64,000 nt of DNA from Symsagittifera roscoffensis (Eukaryota > Xenacoelomorpha > Acoela > Convolutidae). How positions within the stretch are numbered: position 1 is the first letter of the stretch; each line of letters opens with the position of its first letter. Positions 21,221-33,261 of the stretch are shown here, in pieces. The DNA is taken from assembly GCF_963678635.1 (NCBI RefSeq), contig NC_087064.1, forward strand, positions 42,602,411 to 42,666,410, read 5' to 3'. Position numbers and translations under genes: made by a program. Under the pieces are notes generated by a model, which was given only the letters and a program-made list of their open reading frames with translations, made no database searches and was not told the origin of the DNA.

Positions 21221-22878
21221 AAGTCTGTGGTGACCAACGCGATTCAAAACAGATTTGAGTCGCCATTGCTTGACTGAAGAAGTTTTGCGCGCCTCTGCGG
21301 GTCTTTGCGCGACCAAGAAAAAACAATAAACTGCGCTTTTGCGCGAACCAAAAAGATATATTATACACTTTGCGCGATCGAGAAACTTCTGGGCGACTTT
21401 GTCCGATCCAAAAGATGTATGTTGCGAATTTTCTGCAGAACAGAATTTTCCGCGCAATTTTGCGCAACCAAAGTTTTACACAACTTTGTTTGAATCATAT
21501 TTCATATGTAGCAACCGAAAAAAAGTAAGTGAGGCGTAAATCAAATCAATCAAAAACTAATTTCTAATATAACCGTTTTGCGTGCAAATTTATGCGAGTG
21601 TTGACCTGAACAAAAACATAAGTCACTAGATAGGTGAATAGGTGACTACATTGTACCGAAAACTTTTTTCCTTCAACTTGATTGCAAGACATTTTGTGGA
21701 TTATCAATTTTAGTTGGCAGCATTAAGATAAACTATAAATTCGATTATCCAAAATTTTTCAATACAAAAAATTACGTTCCGCCGGATAAACTAGCAATTG
21801 AGATAAAAGTCTTCTTTGAGTGGCCTTTATATTGCGTCACTCCAAATAAAGGGAGTTGAATTTTTGCGCATTTGACATTTCGACTCTGCGCAACTCTGGG
21901 GACCTAAAGCAATTATTTTAGCTTTACCTTGGTTTTGTGCGACTTTGCGTAATTTTTATTCTTGGCGAAAGAGAGGGTTTTTGAGTCATTGATTAGATGA
22001 GCAACTATCGCGGACCTTGGCCCGAGTAAAAATCAAAAAAGATAAAACTTTCTTCAAAGTTTGCAGGTTGATGTTTTTAGTTCATCTGTCTGTCCAAAAT
22101 TTTGTCTATTTTTATGTTGATAAAAGATAAAAAACGTGAACAGACAGATTAAAAAAGAAAGATCGACCTGCCGTTTTGAACAAACTTAATGACTCGGTGC
22201 CTTGAATCGACTGGTAGCAGCATAACGCGTCCAAAAGCCTGAACTGAAGTCTAAAGCAATGTTTAAAGATTGATAAATATAGTATACAAAACGCTCTCCC
22301 AGGTGCTCTCAAAAACAGTTCGTGCCTTAGAATGGGCATGCGCCCAACAACCTTGCTTAGCCTTTTAAAAGCATTTTGACTATTGGTCTTGTTGGGCGAG
22401 TTTTTTTTTAAAACAATAATTTTTAGATCTTATGACCATTCTTAAGAACCGAATTGAATATATTTGCAAAAAAGCTAAAACAGTCAATTATTTAAAAAAG
22501 CAGCCTCCGGGTTAGTTGCAAGCAAAATCCAAATTTTAAGACAGAATTTGGATCTCTGTAACTATTCCAAATCCTTTTTGGCAACTAGTAAAAAAAACCT
22601 GGCTCTTTTTTCTCCCTCCTCCCACATCACGTAACGAGTAATTTTATGGTGTAACGAGGGGTTTTACATGGTTGAATGTGGTGACCGAATATGTTAGTCA
22701 TAGCCTAATTAATCCGCTTTCCATTTTCTGTAACAATTAGACAATGCGGACAGCAAAAATACTAGTGCGCAAGTGGAGGAGAAAGGGAAAAAAGCCAAAG
22801 AGTTTTAAAACACCCATAAAAAGCCAAATCAATGGTTAAACATAGGTGAAAAGTGTACGTGGTAAAGAATTCGCCCAG
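21221..22878 (+). repeat. Segmental duplication, copy A (with 445-bp insert)
   Basis: 21221-21976 and 22422-22878 match 23069-24260 in direct orientation. Copy A alone carries 21977-22421, which includes an inverted CTGTCTGTCC / GAACAGACAG pair of the foldback family. The first 270 bp contain a degenerate series of TTTGCGCGAYC motifs. Apparent frames through this series are repeat-derived. Confidence 0.8.
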
Positions 22879-23068
22879 CGAATGAAGGGAGGAGACGATT
22901 CGCTGACTCATTTCCTCACACAGACATTAGTGATTTTCCTTTTCGCGAACTTCATGCCGGCTGTGAAACGCTGTTCAAGGTTGAACGAGAAAACACGGTT
23001 GAGCGTATAAAGTTGTATAACACGGTTTTCATGCTTGAAAATGACACTTTCTCGTGTCTGTGGTGGCC

Positions 23069-24260
23069 AAGTCTGTGGTGACCAACGCAATTCAAAACAG
23101 ATTTGAGTCGCCATTGCTTGACTGAAGAAGTTTTGCGCGCCTCTGCGGGTCTTTGCGCGACCAAAAAAAAACAATAAACTGTGCTTTTGCGCTAACCAAA
23201 AAGATATATTATATACTTTGCGCGATCGAGAAACTTCTGGGCGACTGTGTGCGATCCAAAAGATGTAATTTGCGAATTTTCTGCAGACCAAATTTACACA
23301 ACTTTGTTTGAATCATATTTCATATGTAGCAACCGGAAAAAAGTAAATGAGGAGTAAATCAAATCAATCAAAAACTAATTTCTAATATAACCGTTTGCGT
23401 GCAAAGTTATGCGAATGTTGACCTGAACAAAAATATAAGTCACTAGATGGGTGAATAGGTGACTACATTGTACCGAAAACTTATTTCCTTCAAATTGATT
23501 GCAAGACACTTTTTGGATTATCAATTTTAGTTGGCAGCATTAAGATAAACTATAAATTCGATTATCCAAAATTTTTCAATACAAAAAACTACGTTCCGCC
23601 GGATACACAAGCAATTGAGATAAAAGCCTTCTTTTAGTGGCCTTTATATTGCGTCACTCCAAATAAAGGGAGTTGAATTTTTGCGCATTTGACATTTCGA
23701 CTCTGCGCAACTCTGGGGACCTAAAGCAACTCTTTTAGCTTTACCTTGGTTTTGTGCGACTTTGCGTAATTTTTATTCTTGGCGAAAGAGAGGCGAAAGA
23801 GTAGGGTTTAGATCTTATGACCATTCTTAAGAACCGAATTGAATATATTTGCAAAAAAGCTAAATCAGTCAATTATTTAAAAAAGCAGCCTCCGGGTTAG
23901 TTGCAAGCAAAATCCAAATTTTAAGACAAAATTTGGATCTCTGTAACTATTCCAAATCCTTTTTGGCAACTAGTAAAAAAACTTGGCTCTTTTTTCTCCC
24001 TCGTCCCACATCACGTAACGAGTAATTTTATGGTGTAACGAGGGGTTTTACATGGTTGAATGTGGTGACCGAATATGTTAGTCATAGCCTAATTAATCCG
24101 CTTTCCAATTTTTGTAACAATTAGACAATGTGGACAGCAAAAATACTAGTGCGCAAGTGGAGGAGAAAGGGAAAAAAGCCAAAGAGTTTTAAAACACCCA
24201 TAAAAAGCCAAATCAATGGTTAAACATAGGTGAAGTTTTTACGTTGTAAAGAATTCGCCC
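23069..24260 (+). repeat. Segmental duplication, copy B
   Basis: Direct copy of 21221-22878 without the insert; a short GGCGAAAGAGTA segment stands at the insertion point. Identity is high by eye, with scattered substitutions and small indels. Confidence 0.8.
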
Positions 24261-24370
24261 AGGGAACCAGGGGAAACAATTCAGCAAAAAATGCTTGAAA
24301 TTGGCAGATTGCTTTTTCAAAACAACTCGGTTTGTTTTCAGAATCTTGTTACTTTTGATCTCGAAACTTA

Positions 24371-24835
24371 GCAAAACTGCTCGTATCAGGGCGAAGCCCT
24401 GAGTGTTCCGACTGCCGTTTAAGGTCTATGGAGCAGTAATAGCATGAAAAAAAATGCAATGAAAATAAAATGAATTTTTTTTAATTTGAAGTTTTTGGTG
24501 AAGTTCATCCCCCCACACGCCATATACAATACGAAATGATAAATTTCGCTCCTAGTAAAAAATCAATTATGGCAAATAAGCTTCTTTCAACCAATTTGGA
24601 ACAATTTCTAAGACGGTTTAAATCTCCGCTTACGCGTTAATAGCGCGAAACATATCGCGAGTTAATTGTCCCAAATTGGCCAAAATGGCAATCTCTTAGT
24701 CCCATAACTTTCATAACTTTACGAAAAATGATCACAGGTGAAATATTTTTTCAATTAAGATTAAGAAAACAAAAACTTTCGATTAATTAAAAAAAACACA
24801 GATAATCCGTTATTTTCGATACGAAAGTCGGAACA
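24371..24835 (-). mobile_element. Helentron-like repeat R2
   Basis: Minus-strand copy of the ~530-bp family. The 3' hairpin end (CTGCTCGTATCAGGGCGAAG) is at the left and ACGAAAGTCGGAAC at the right. It is internally diverged and somewhat shorter than R1, R4 and R5. Confidence 0.6.
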
Positions 24836-25041
24836 AAAAGCAGCAGTGGAGCGAAAAGAGACGTTTCCATTTTTACAAAGACGTTTAGTTCTTTTTAAAG
24901 CCAAAACTCACATTAAATTTAATTCCACAAGAGTCTGCCACGCATTTGTTTTCATTGATGTGCGTTTGTTTTCAATGATACAAATATACCACGAACCTTC
25001 AAATTTGAGTAAATGTGTTACCAAAAATTGTGGTAGGTTTT

Positions 25042-25592
25042 GTTCTGACTTTAGTGCTCGGAATATTTGTGCTCGGGGCGGTTTTTTTTCTTCAGATATA
25101 TTTTGACTTTTTAACTAGCAATTTTTGACGGATTTTTTTAATATCATTCAAAAGCTATTGTTGTCCTGAGCCTAAATTTGAAAAGATATTTCATCTGTGA
25201 CCATTTTTCGTAAAGTTCAATCGTAAAGACCATTTTTCGTAACGTTTTCGTAAAGTTATGGGGGTATAAAGATTGCCATTTTGGCCAATTTGGGACAATT
25301 AACGCGCGATATATTTTGCGCTATTAACGCGTAGGCGAGATTTAATCCGTCATAGAACTCGTTCCAAATTTGTTCAAGGAAGATTATATGCCATAATTGA
25401 TTTGTTAATAGGAACAAAATCTATCACTTTGTACTGAATTTGGCCTGCGGGGGATATTTTCACAAAAAAATCTCAAAATTTTTTAGAAAAAAAATTTTAG
25501 TTTTGATTTTTTTTTTCACATTTAAATTTTCCATGTTATTCTGCTCCATAGACCTTAAGAGGCAGTCGGACCTGATACGAGCGTCTTGTTTT
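25042..25592 (+). mobile_element. Helentron-like repeat R3
   Basis: Plus-strand copy with a degenerate 5' end (GTTCTGACTTTAGTGCTCGG) and a local duplication of the ACCATTTTTCGTAA block near 25200-25260. It retains the central ACGCGCGATATATTTTGCGC core and the 3' end CGAGCGTCTTGTTTT. Confidence 0.6.
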
Positions 25593-25794
25593 ACTTTATA
25601 GTTGAAACCGCCGTTTGAACTGCCAAAAAGCAAGGCATAAGGATTGCGCTCTTTGGATATTTTTTTTCAGAGCAAAAAGCCGACAAAAAGGCAAACGCGA
25701 ACTTTCTAAGAAGTTTTTCGATTATCTTTAAATTTGTAGGTCAGAATTTTTAAGAAATTTATTACAGTGTCTGATAAATTTTTTAAAAGCTAGA

Positions 25795-26180
25795 TATAAA
25801 GAGTTGCAAAAAATCGGACAGACAGAAATAATTAAAAAGAGAAATCTGCCAATCTTCAGCATTTTTTGAATGCAAATTTAAACTTTTAGGTGATCTTGAG
25901 ACATACTTTTGACTGAAAATTTAGCTTTTGCATGCAAAAAATCTATAAAAAAGGGCAATGCTCTTCTTAATTTTTTTCGCCTTTCCGAACTTTTTGTTAC
26001 TAATCATAGATAAATGCAAAAAGACTAAATGACTTTTTTTGATAAATTTTGCCTGCAAAAGCTAGTTTTTCGAACACAAACAAAGTCTCAAAGTCACCTT
26101 AAAAGTCAAATTTGCTTGCAAAAATTGCAATAGTTTGGCAGAATGCTTTTCTTGATTATATCTGTCTGTTCCAACTTTTC
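25795..26180. repeat. Foldback element A
   Basis: Inverted arms begin with GTTGCAAAAAATCGGACAGA at the left and its counterpart TCTGTCTGTTCCAACTTTTC at the right, continuing through the ATCTGCCAA blocks and the GATCTTGAGAC-type block. The middle holds further CTTTTGCATGCAAAA palindromes. No ORF. Confidence 0.6.
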
Positions 26181-26312
26181 GCTTCCAATTATGAAGAGAA
26201 TTGCAAAAAGTTCGGACAGACAGAGTTAGTTCAAAAGAGCATTCTGCCAATTTTGAGATATTTTGCATGCAATTTTGAATTTTTATTGACGTTGAGTCAT
26301 ACGTTCTATAGA

Positions 26313-27770
26313 GAGTTGCAAAAAGTTCAGACAGATAGAATTAATTCAAAAAAGAGCAACTGTCCAGACATCAACGGAAGTTAAAACTGAAATTAATAAA
26401 ACTTCGAAAGATCACAAATCAGAGTTTTCTCTCAAAACCTATAACGTCCAAAGCGTAGGAAATTGCATCCAAAGCGTCGACTAGTTAACCTTGAAACAGA
26501 AAAATTTTTGCACAGGGTGGCTAGTGTTTTTCTGCGATATGTGTCCAAATTTTGAATGATTTGATCATCTTCACTTCCGTTTTTTTTATGGGGCGGCCTA
26601 ATCTGTTTTTTTTTGTGTGTTGAAAATAACTCAAGCTTTCAATTTTTTGACTTATGTTGTTAACAGTTTTATAGTAAAATCTGGATGTTCATCGCAGTAT
26701 TTAAAAGTAAGGCTAGCATAATCATCGGATAATCGACAATCTTGCATTTTGAATTTCGTCTGACAAGAAAATCAAGGTTGTTTGGCTTCAGATTTTGCAT
26801 GCAAAAAAGCGTCGAAAAGCACTGATTGCTCATTTTAGTTAAATCTGTCTGTCCGAAATTTTTGCAACCAATTATATCTGAACGCATTTTTTGTAAGCCT
26901 TGTTAAGTAATTATCGAATTTAGTTAGCTGCTTACTTCTGTATATAGCTTTTTAGGTGCTGATTGATTTAATTATAGCATTTTACTGCTGATTGATTTAC
27001 TTCTGCCATGAAGAATAGCCGAAATCCAATTAAACTGCAGTCTTATAATTAGTAGCAAAAAGTTCGGACAGACAGAATTATTTAAAATGAGCAATCAGTG
27101 CTTTCCCACGCCATTTTGCATGCAAAATCTGAAGCTGAATAACCTCAATTTTTTTGTCAGCGAAATCCAAAATGCGAGATCGTCGATTATCCGATGATTA
27201 TGTCAGCCTTATTTTTAAGCACTGCGATGAACATCCAGATTTTACTATAAAACATTTCGACGCTTCGGGTGCAATTGCCCGCCGTGGTTATAGGTTTTGA
27301 GCGAAACTCGGATCTACTCACAATAGGGGGTGGGAGATTGTTAATAAGATCACTTGCAGCGAACTTTCGACCACTCAGAAGGCAGCAAAATTCGAACTTA
27401 CATACAATGCTCTAGTGCGAATCTACTGCATTTATTTACAGGGATGGAGATTCTTTAGTAGATACAATTGGGGGTAATTGTTATCTTCTAAAGAATCTCC
27501 GCCCCTGCAAATAAAAACTGTAAATTTGCACTAGAGCATTGTATCTAAATTCGAATTTTGCTGCATTATGATTGGTCGAAAGTTCGCTGCAAGTAATCTT
27601 ATTAACGACCTCCTCCCCTTTCTTGAAAGGGGGGTGGTTAAGTAGATCCCATAACTCGGCTTTATGAACTTTCGACGTTATGTTTATTTCAGTTTTAATT
27701 TCCGTTGATGTCAAGACAGTTGCTCTTTTTAATTATTTTTGTCTGTCCAAACATTTTGCTACTAATAAAA
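26313..27770. repeat. Foldback element B, long nested inverted repeat
   Basis: The left arm (26313-26480 and 26667-26884) is the inverse of the right arm (27040-27309 and 27650-27770), with a loop of about 155 bp. The left arm is interrupted by about 186 bp (26481-26666). The right arm is interrupted by a 340-bp MITE (27310-27649). Arm identity is high by eye (for example ATCGGATAATCGACAATCTT against its inverse near 27190). The transcript would form a stem of several hundred base pairs. Confidence 0.75.
27310..27649. mobile_element. C/G-tract MITE inserted in foldback B
   Basis: The 340-bp element has GGATCTACTCAC and GTTAAGTAGATCC ends. It is itself a near-complete inverted repeat with about 120-bp arms around 27430-27500. 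Flanks CGAAACTC and CATAACTC agree at six of eight positions. The inner arms contain the TGATTGGTCGAAAGTTCG block seen in other members. Confidence 0.7.
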
Positions 27771-27938
27771 GTTAATGCCAAAATTTTGGCAATCTTGGAT
27801 TTTCTGCAAATTATCGGACGAAAATGTTTATTTTAGGCTAACTAAATTTTTAATATGGCTTTTAACGTTCTCAAAGAAAAAAAATCATTTTAGGCGTCAC
27901 AATGAGCAGTTTTAGGATAATTAACTTTGCTCAGATTC

Positions 27939-28335
27939 GTTGACTGAAAAGACATTGCCAACAAAATGGAATTAACTTTAGCTTTTGTCAAATTTATTGC
28001 ACAAATACTTAAGCTTCTGAAATAATTCTGATCTTGAGACAGTGAAAAACCGTCGAAAAAGCTATCGATATGTTAAGACTGCATTGAATTGTCATTAGAT
28101 CAATGCACCAGGATTGCGCTGTCTGAGACGTCTAGTTCGTTACCTAATTGAAAGAAGATTTCTTGACCGAAAAAGATATTGCAACAAAATGGCATTAACT
28201 ATAGCTTTTAACCAACTTATGGGACAAAGTCTTGAACGTCTGAAATAGTTCTGACCTTGAGACAATGAAAAACCGTCTAACTAGCAATCGATATGTCGAA
28301 ACTGCATCGAATTGTCAAAAGATAATGCAACAGAT
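27939..28335 (+). repeat. Tandem duplication, 223-bp period
   Basis: Two adjacent units share ACAAAATGG-ATTAACT-TAGCTTTT, the GAGACA-TGAAAAACCGTC block and ATCGATATG. Divergence is about 20% by eye. No coding meaning is seen. Confidence 0.55.
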
Positions 28336-28364
28336 AATGCGCTTTAACCTAATTTCCAGACAAT

Positions 28365-29300
28365 AATGAATTTTTTTTCGATCAAAAACGATCTCCTATG
28401 CAATTTTTCAGAGCAAAAAACACGGACCTACTTAACAATCACCCCCCCCCCTTCAAGAAAGGGTGGGGGGGGGGGGTTTAGTAGATACAATAGGGGAAGA
28501 TTGTTAAGTAGATAAAAAAAATGTCGATAAACGTCAAACGCGAAACTTCAAAGAGCTATTTTAAATTAGTTGAAAAAAAAAGTAGTATAGAAAAGTATTT
28601 AGGTAGGTAGTATAGAAAACTGGAAAAATTGGAACGGAAAAATTTACTTAAAAAGAGCGAACGTCCTATATTAGAATGTTTGCATTTAAAAGATAGTGTG
28701 TAAGAGAAAAAACATGTCCCAAGTCACCCTGAGATTCGACTGTGCATACAAAACTTGCTATTTTTTTTTATTATTTTTTCGGTCCGTCCGAAAATTTTGC
28801 AACACACTTTCCATACAAACATTGCTCAAAAGTGCAGATTTGTTGTTTCAATTTTTCTCTCTGCTCTCTACTATTTTCGCGATCTGTTTTACGCTGTCCG
28901 ATAGTTTTGTTCAAATCCATAAATAAAGAGCTGAAAAATTTTGGAGCAGACAATTTTGATGAAGAAAATGTCACATTTTAGTCTATTATTGCGTGCAAAA
29001 ATTTAGTTATCAACTTAAGTATTTTTCAAGGCCACCTATAAACCTCAGTAGTGTCTGCAAAACAATCCTAAAATTGGCAGATTGGATTGAAAAAAATTTC
29101 TGATTATTCAAATTTCTTGCAACTTTTGATAGTTTTTGACAAAATATCGGAAATTGTTATTCTGACCTTCAAGCTTGAACTAAATCAAAATAGTTCTTTG
29201 AAATTTTTCGCGTAGGTTTTGTCCGCCTTTAACGTGTTCCTAGCTGCTCTGAAAAATTGCATAGCAGATCGTTGTTGAATGAAAAAAATTCATTCCTGTA
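28365..29300. repeat. Foldback element C
   Basis: The left arm (AATGAATTTTTTTTCGATCA, CTATGCAATTTTTCAGAGCA, AACGCGAAACTTCAAAGAGC) pairs with inverse blocks at 29165-29300. The left arm is interrupted by a small C/G MITE at 28424-28515. The loop region 28600-29050 holds short open frames of no evident meaning. Confidence 0.6.
28424..28515. mobile_element. Small C/G-tract MITE in foldback C
   Basis: GGACCTACTTAACAATC, then a C-run, a loop TTCAAGAAAG, a G-run, then ATTGTTAAGTAGAT. The inverted ends match the family. Flanking AAAAACAC and AAAAAATG are similar in part. Confidence 0.6.
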
Positions 29301-30064
29301 ACAAGGCCGGGTCTGGTAATGATGCCGTCTCCAGAAAAACGCTATTTTTGCATCAAACTTCTGACAGTTCAAATGCACTTTTAACAATTTTGCTTCGATG
29401 CATTGTCAGTGTACAGTCTGAAGGTCACATGATTTTTAGATACTGAACACGTTAACCAATTATTTTGTTAGAAACTAAAGTGTTCTCGCACTTTTCAACG
29501 CATTGCAACCGGCAGAAAATTTTAACGATCATCATAACTTTGTATATTCAAAAATTTAAGTCAAAGCTTTTTTCTCTTCAATTGTTTGGAATAGAGTGTA
29601 GTTTTTGTTATGAAATTGAATTACTTATTCTTAATGGTCACTATCTTTACTGAACAGTGCTGTATTGAATCTTTTAAATTTTGGCAAAAGAGTTCAGGTA
29701 CGTGGTGTTGACAATAAAAATGATAGCTTTAGTTTTTAAAAGCGCTCACTGCGTTAATCGAGTGCTGATCCGAAGTTTGCTGGGTAGAAATTGATTGTTT
29801 TGTATTTGTATACTTTTCTTGAATATAAACTAATTACTGCGGCAGTTTTAGACCACATAAACGCTTTTTAAAAAGTAAAATTCTAGTGTCTTCGAAAAAA
29901 AACAATTACTTAATAGTCTACTTTAGTTACTCAAAATACTCTACAGATTCAAAATAATCAATTATTTTTCGATTAAACAAAATTAGGCAAGAAATTTAAT
30001 TTGGAGTAATCATTTTTTTAATGCCAAAAATACCCAAAATGGAACCAAAACCAAGTGATTTATC
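29301..30064. other. AT-rich segment without features
   Basis: No gene, no repeat that I can align to the rest of the window, and no long structure seen. Confidence 0.4.
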
Positions 30065-30072
30065 AAAAAGGC

Positions 30073-30251
30073 GGACCTACTTAACAATTACCCCCCCCCC
30101 CCTTTTAAGAAAGGGGGGGGGGGGGGGGCAATTGTTAAGTAGATTAACATAACGCATTTTCGACCAATCAGACTAGAACAAAACTAGAAGTCTCAATACA
30201 AAGTTCTAGCGCTAGTAGGTACCAAAGGGAGGGCAATTGTTAAGTGGATCC
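30073..30251. mobile_element. C/G-tract MITE with perfect 8-bp duplication
   Basis: The ends are GGACCTACTTAACAATTACC and the inverse of CAATTGTTAAGTGGATCC. AAAAAGGC is repeated at 30065-30072 and 30252-30259. The element has a C-run/G-run hairpin and a CGACCAATCAGACTAG block. Confidence 0.75.
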
Positions 30252-30780
30252 AAAAAGGCTATTGAAATAAGGAAAACTAAAAAAAAATTAGTGAGACAAC
30301 CACTACCTTAAATTCTAAAAGATTATGAGCACAAGAATTTAGCTCAAAAAATAGAAGCAATATGGTTTGAAATGGAAAAGACAAGAATGAAAAATGAATA
30401 TATTCCTTATGAAAACATTTGGAAAATTAAAAGGAAAATATTGATTTTAATTGATCACTAAGGGAAAATACTAAGATAAGCATCCAATATAATCCAAATT
30501 AAAAATGATCGATTATTTTTAGTTTTAGAGAGACAAATTTTAAAAACCTAAAATAAATGGTTACACGCTGACTTTTTTTTATTTTTCATTTCAGCCCCAG
30601 TTAAAAAGTTCTTTCAGATGTTTTACAAAATATCCTTTGGATGCTATAAAAGTTTCAAAAACCTTATTCAAAAAATCGAAAAAAGAATAAATAAAAAATC
30701 AACCCAAGCTTTATTCGGAAGTCGGTACTAAAACAATGTTCGTATAACAGCAATGCCTTGAGTTTTCTCATTGCCTTCTT

Positions 30781-31312
30781 GTTCCGACTTTCGATACGAA
30801 AGTAACGGAATATTTGTGCTCGGGATGAGTTTTTTTTCTTCAGACAAATTTCGACTTTTTAACTAGCCAATTTTGACGGAATTTTTTTTATATCATTCAA
30901 AAGGTATTGTTGTCCTGAGCTTAAGTTTGAAAAGATATATCACCTGTAATCATTTTTTGTAAAGTTATGAGGGTTTAAAGATTGCCATTTTGGCCGATTT
31001 GGAACAATTAACGCGCGATATATTTCGCGCTATTAACGCGTAAGCGGAGTATTAATCCGTCTTATACATCTTTCCAAATTGGCTGAAAGAAACTTAATTG
31101 CCATAAGTGATTTGTTACAAGGAGCGAAATCTATCCTTTTCTATTTTATTTCGCGTGTGGGGGAAGTTTTCATTAATAAGTTCAAAATTTACGGAAAAAA
31201 AATTTCGTTTTGTTTTGTTTCATTTAATTTTTTAATGCTATATTGCTCCATAAACCTTAAAAGGCAACTGTAACATTATCAGGGATTCGCCCTGATACGA
31301 GCAGTCTTGTTT
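30781..31312 (+). mobile_element. Helentron-like repeat R4 (tandem with R5)
   Basis: A full-length copy from GTTCCGACTTTCGATACGAA to GCAGTCTTGT. It abuts the next copy directly, 3' end to 5' start, with no spacer beyond the T-run. The core TTAACGCGCGATATATTTCG is intact. Confidence 0.65.
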
Positions 31313-31831
31313 TTCCGACTTTCGATACGAAAGTTACGGAATATTTGTGCTCGGGGTGGGTTTTTTTTTCTTCAGACAAATTTCGACTTTTTAACTAGCC
31401 ATTTTTGATGGATTTTTTAAAATATAATTCAAAAGGTATTGTTGCCCTGAGCTCAAGTTTGAAAAAATGTTTCACCAGTGATTATTATTCGTAAAGTTAT
31501 GGGGGTTTAAAGGTTGTCATTTTGGCCAATTTGGGACAATTAACGCGGGATATATTTCGCGCTATTAATGCGTAAGCGGAGAGTTAATCCGTCTTAAAAT
31601 CGTTCCAAATTGGTTGAAAGGAGTTTATTTGCCATAATTGATTTGTTATAAGGAGCGAAATCTATCATTTTCTACTTTATATGGCGTGTGGGGGGATTAT
31701 TTTCATAAAAAGAAGAAAAAAATCATTTTGTTTTAATACAATTAATTTTTTAATGTTATTACTGCTCCACAAAACCCTTAAAAGGCAGTCGGAACATTCA
31801 AGGCTTTGCCCTGATACGAGCAGTCTTGTTT
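31313..31831 (+). mobile_element. Helentron-like repeat R5 (tandem with R4)
   Basis: A full-length copy immediately following R4 in the same orientation, ending GAGCAGTCTTGTT. Sequence differences from R4 show that this is not a very recent tandem duplication. Confidence 0.65.
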
Positions 31832-31982
31832 CTATTTGGCGTTCAATGTTAAACAAATTGACATAAAAAGTTTGAAAAAAAGAAAAAATTTTCAAGCTTT
31901 TTTTGAATTTTCCGCGCACGCTAATTCGAATACAGAGTGATGTACATAGCACCATCAATTTAGTACACAAAGCATTCATCAG

Positions 31983-32362
31983 AACAAGACTGCTCGTATC
32001 AGGGCGAAGCTCTGAATTTCCCGACTGCATTTTAAGGCCTATGGAGCAGTAATAACGTGAAAGGTAATAAAATAAAATGAACTTTTTAACATTTCAGATT
32101 TTTTGAAAATTATCACCCCACACGCCATATAAAATACAGTGACAGGCAACGCTTCTAGTAGTGAATCAATTATGGCAAACCTTTTTTTTCAACCAATTTG
32201 GAACAATTTCTAAGACTTTTTGTGCGTTAATAGCGCGAAACATATCGCGCGTTAATTGTCCCAAATTGGCCAAAATGGCATTTTTACACTCCTATTACTT
32301 TTAAAAAACCACAGGCGAAACGTCTTACCAAATTTAAGCTCAGGACAACAATTTATTTGAAT
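31983..32362 (-). mobile_element. Helentron-like repeat R6, truncated
   Basis: Minus-strand copy starting AACAAGACTGCTCGTATCAG at its 3' end and stopping after TCAGGACAACAATTTATTTG, so its 5' 130 bp are missing. It is nearly identical to R7 over its length, unlike the other copies. Confidence 0.6.
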
Positions 32363-33261
32363 GCAGATGCACCAGTAGAAAACTTAAAATTTACTGGAAA
32401 AGCGCAGTTCGGTCAACGGTATCCAGGAAAATTTGTATAACTTTGATTAACTAAATCAGTGGATATCACCCTTTGGTATCGATCCCAAAAAAACAAGTAA
32501 ATTTTTCGGGATCAATTTGACAAACACTTTCAACGAATCAAATCAATATTTGTGATTATAATAGATTCAGTGATTTCTCAAAGAGTTAAATCAATATTTG
32601 GGCTTGTAGTTGGTTCATTTTGTCCCAAAGTGATTTCAAATCATCCGTATTTGGGATGAGATGGATGGGTGAGAGGTTCCTTGGAAAAGTCCCGTAAGAT
32701 GTTTATTGTTCATTTGGCAGGAATTTAGATCGATGAAGTAGTTTACTTCAGTTGACAGGAATTAAGATGAATTGAGTTTGAATTTGGTTGTAAGTTGGCA
32801 GGACTTGAGATCGAAGTTGGGTGTAAGTTGTCTATATTTATTATTTTTTGTGGATTCCACCCACAACTTGTTCCAGATTCCGCAAATGCGGATGCGGTTT
32901 CCCCCAAATTCGCCTAATTTTGGAGCGATTTTGAGCGGTACATTGTTTCAGCTATTTGTTTGTATTTGTCGTACACGGGTGTTACTAAAGTTCAAAATCT
33001 TATAAGAATCTTATATCTTGTTAGAATGAATCTGAAATTTTACCAAAGTCTTACATCTTCTAAGAATCAATTCAAACTTTTTAAGAGTCTTATTAGATTT
33101 TAAATTGCTGTTTCGATTTTCAACTTGTGGCAAAAGTCGCATAAAGAGTCGCGAAAAGTCAAATACACTCTGGCACTGTAGAGCCTTATTGAACTGCTAT
33201 TTTGAACGTTACATTATCTGACTAGTCTGAGAAATTAGGACCGAATGATAATCATAATCAT
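32363..33261. other. Segment with short local repeats
   Basis: TTGGCAGGA(A/C)TT-AGAT motifs recur at about 32716, 32755 and 32795, and AATCTTATAT(C) motifs at about 32995-33060. No gene is supported. Confidence 0.4.

Noticed and set aside
22908-23291. 127-codon minus-strand frame with repeated Arg/Ser/Lys words (similar frames at 21062-21467)
   Set aside because: It translates the TTTGCGCGA repeat series in a segmental duplication; copies A and B shift frame relative to each other.
18410-30260. C-run/G-run hairpins as a CRISPR-like array or as telomeric repeats
   Set aside because: Spacing is irregular, there are no uniform spacers, and each lies within a MITE with defined ends and target duplications.
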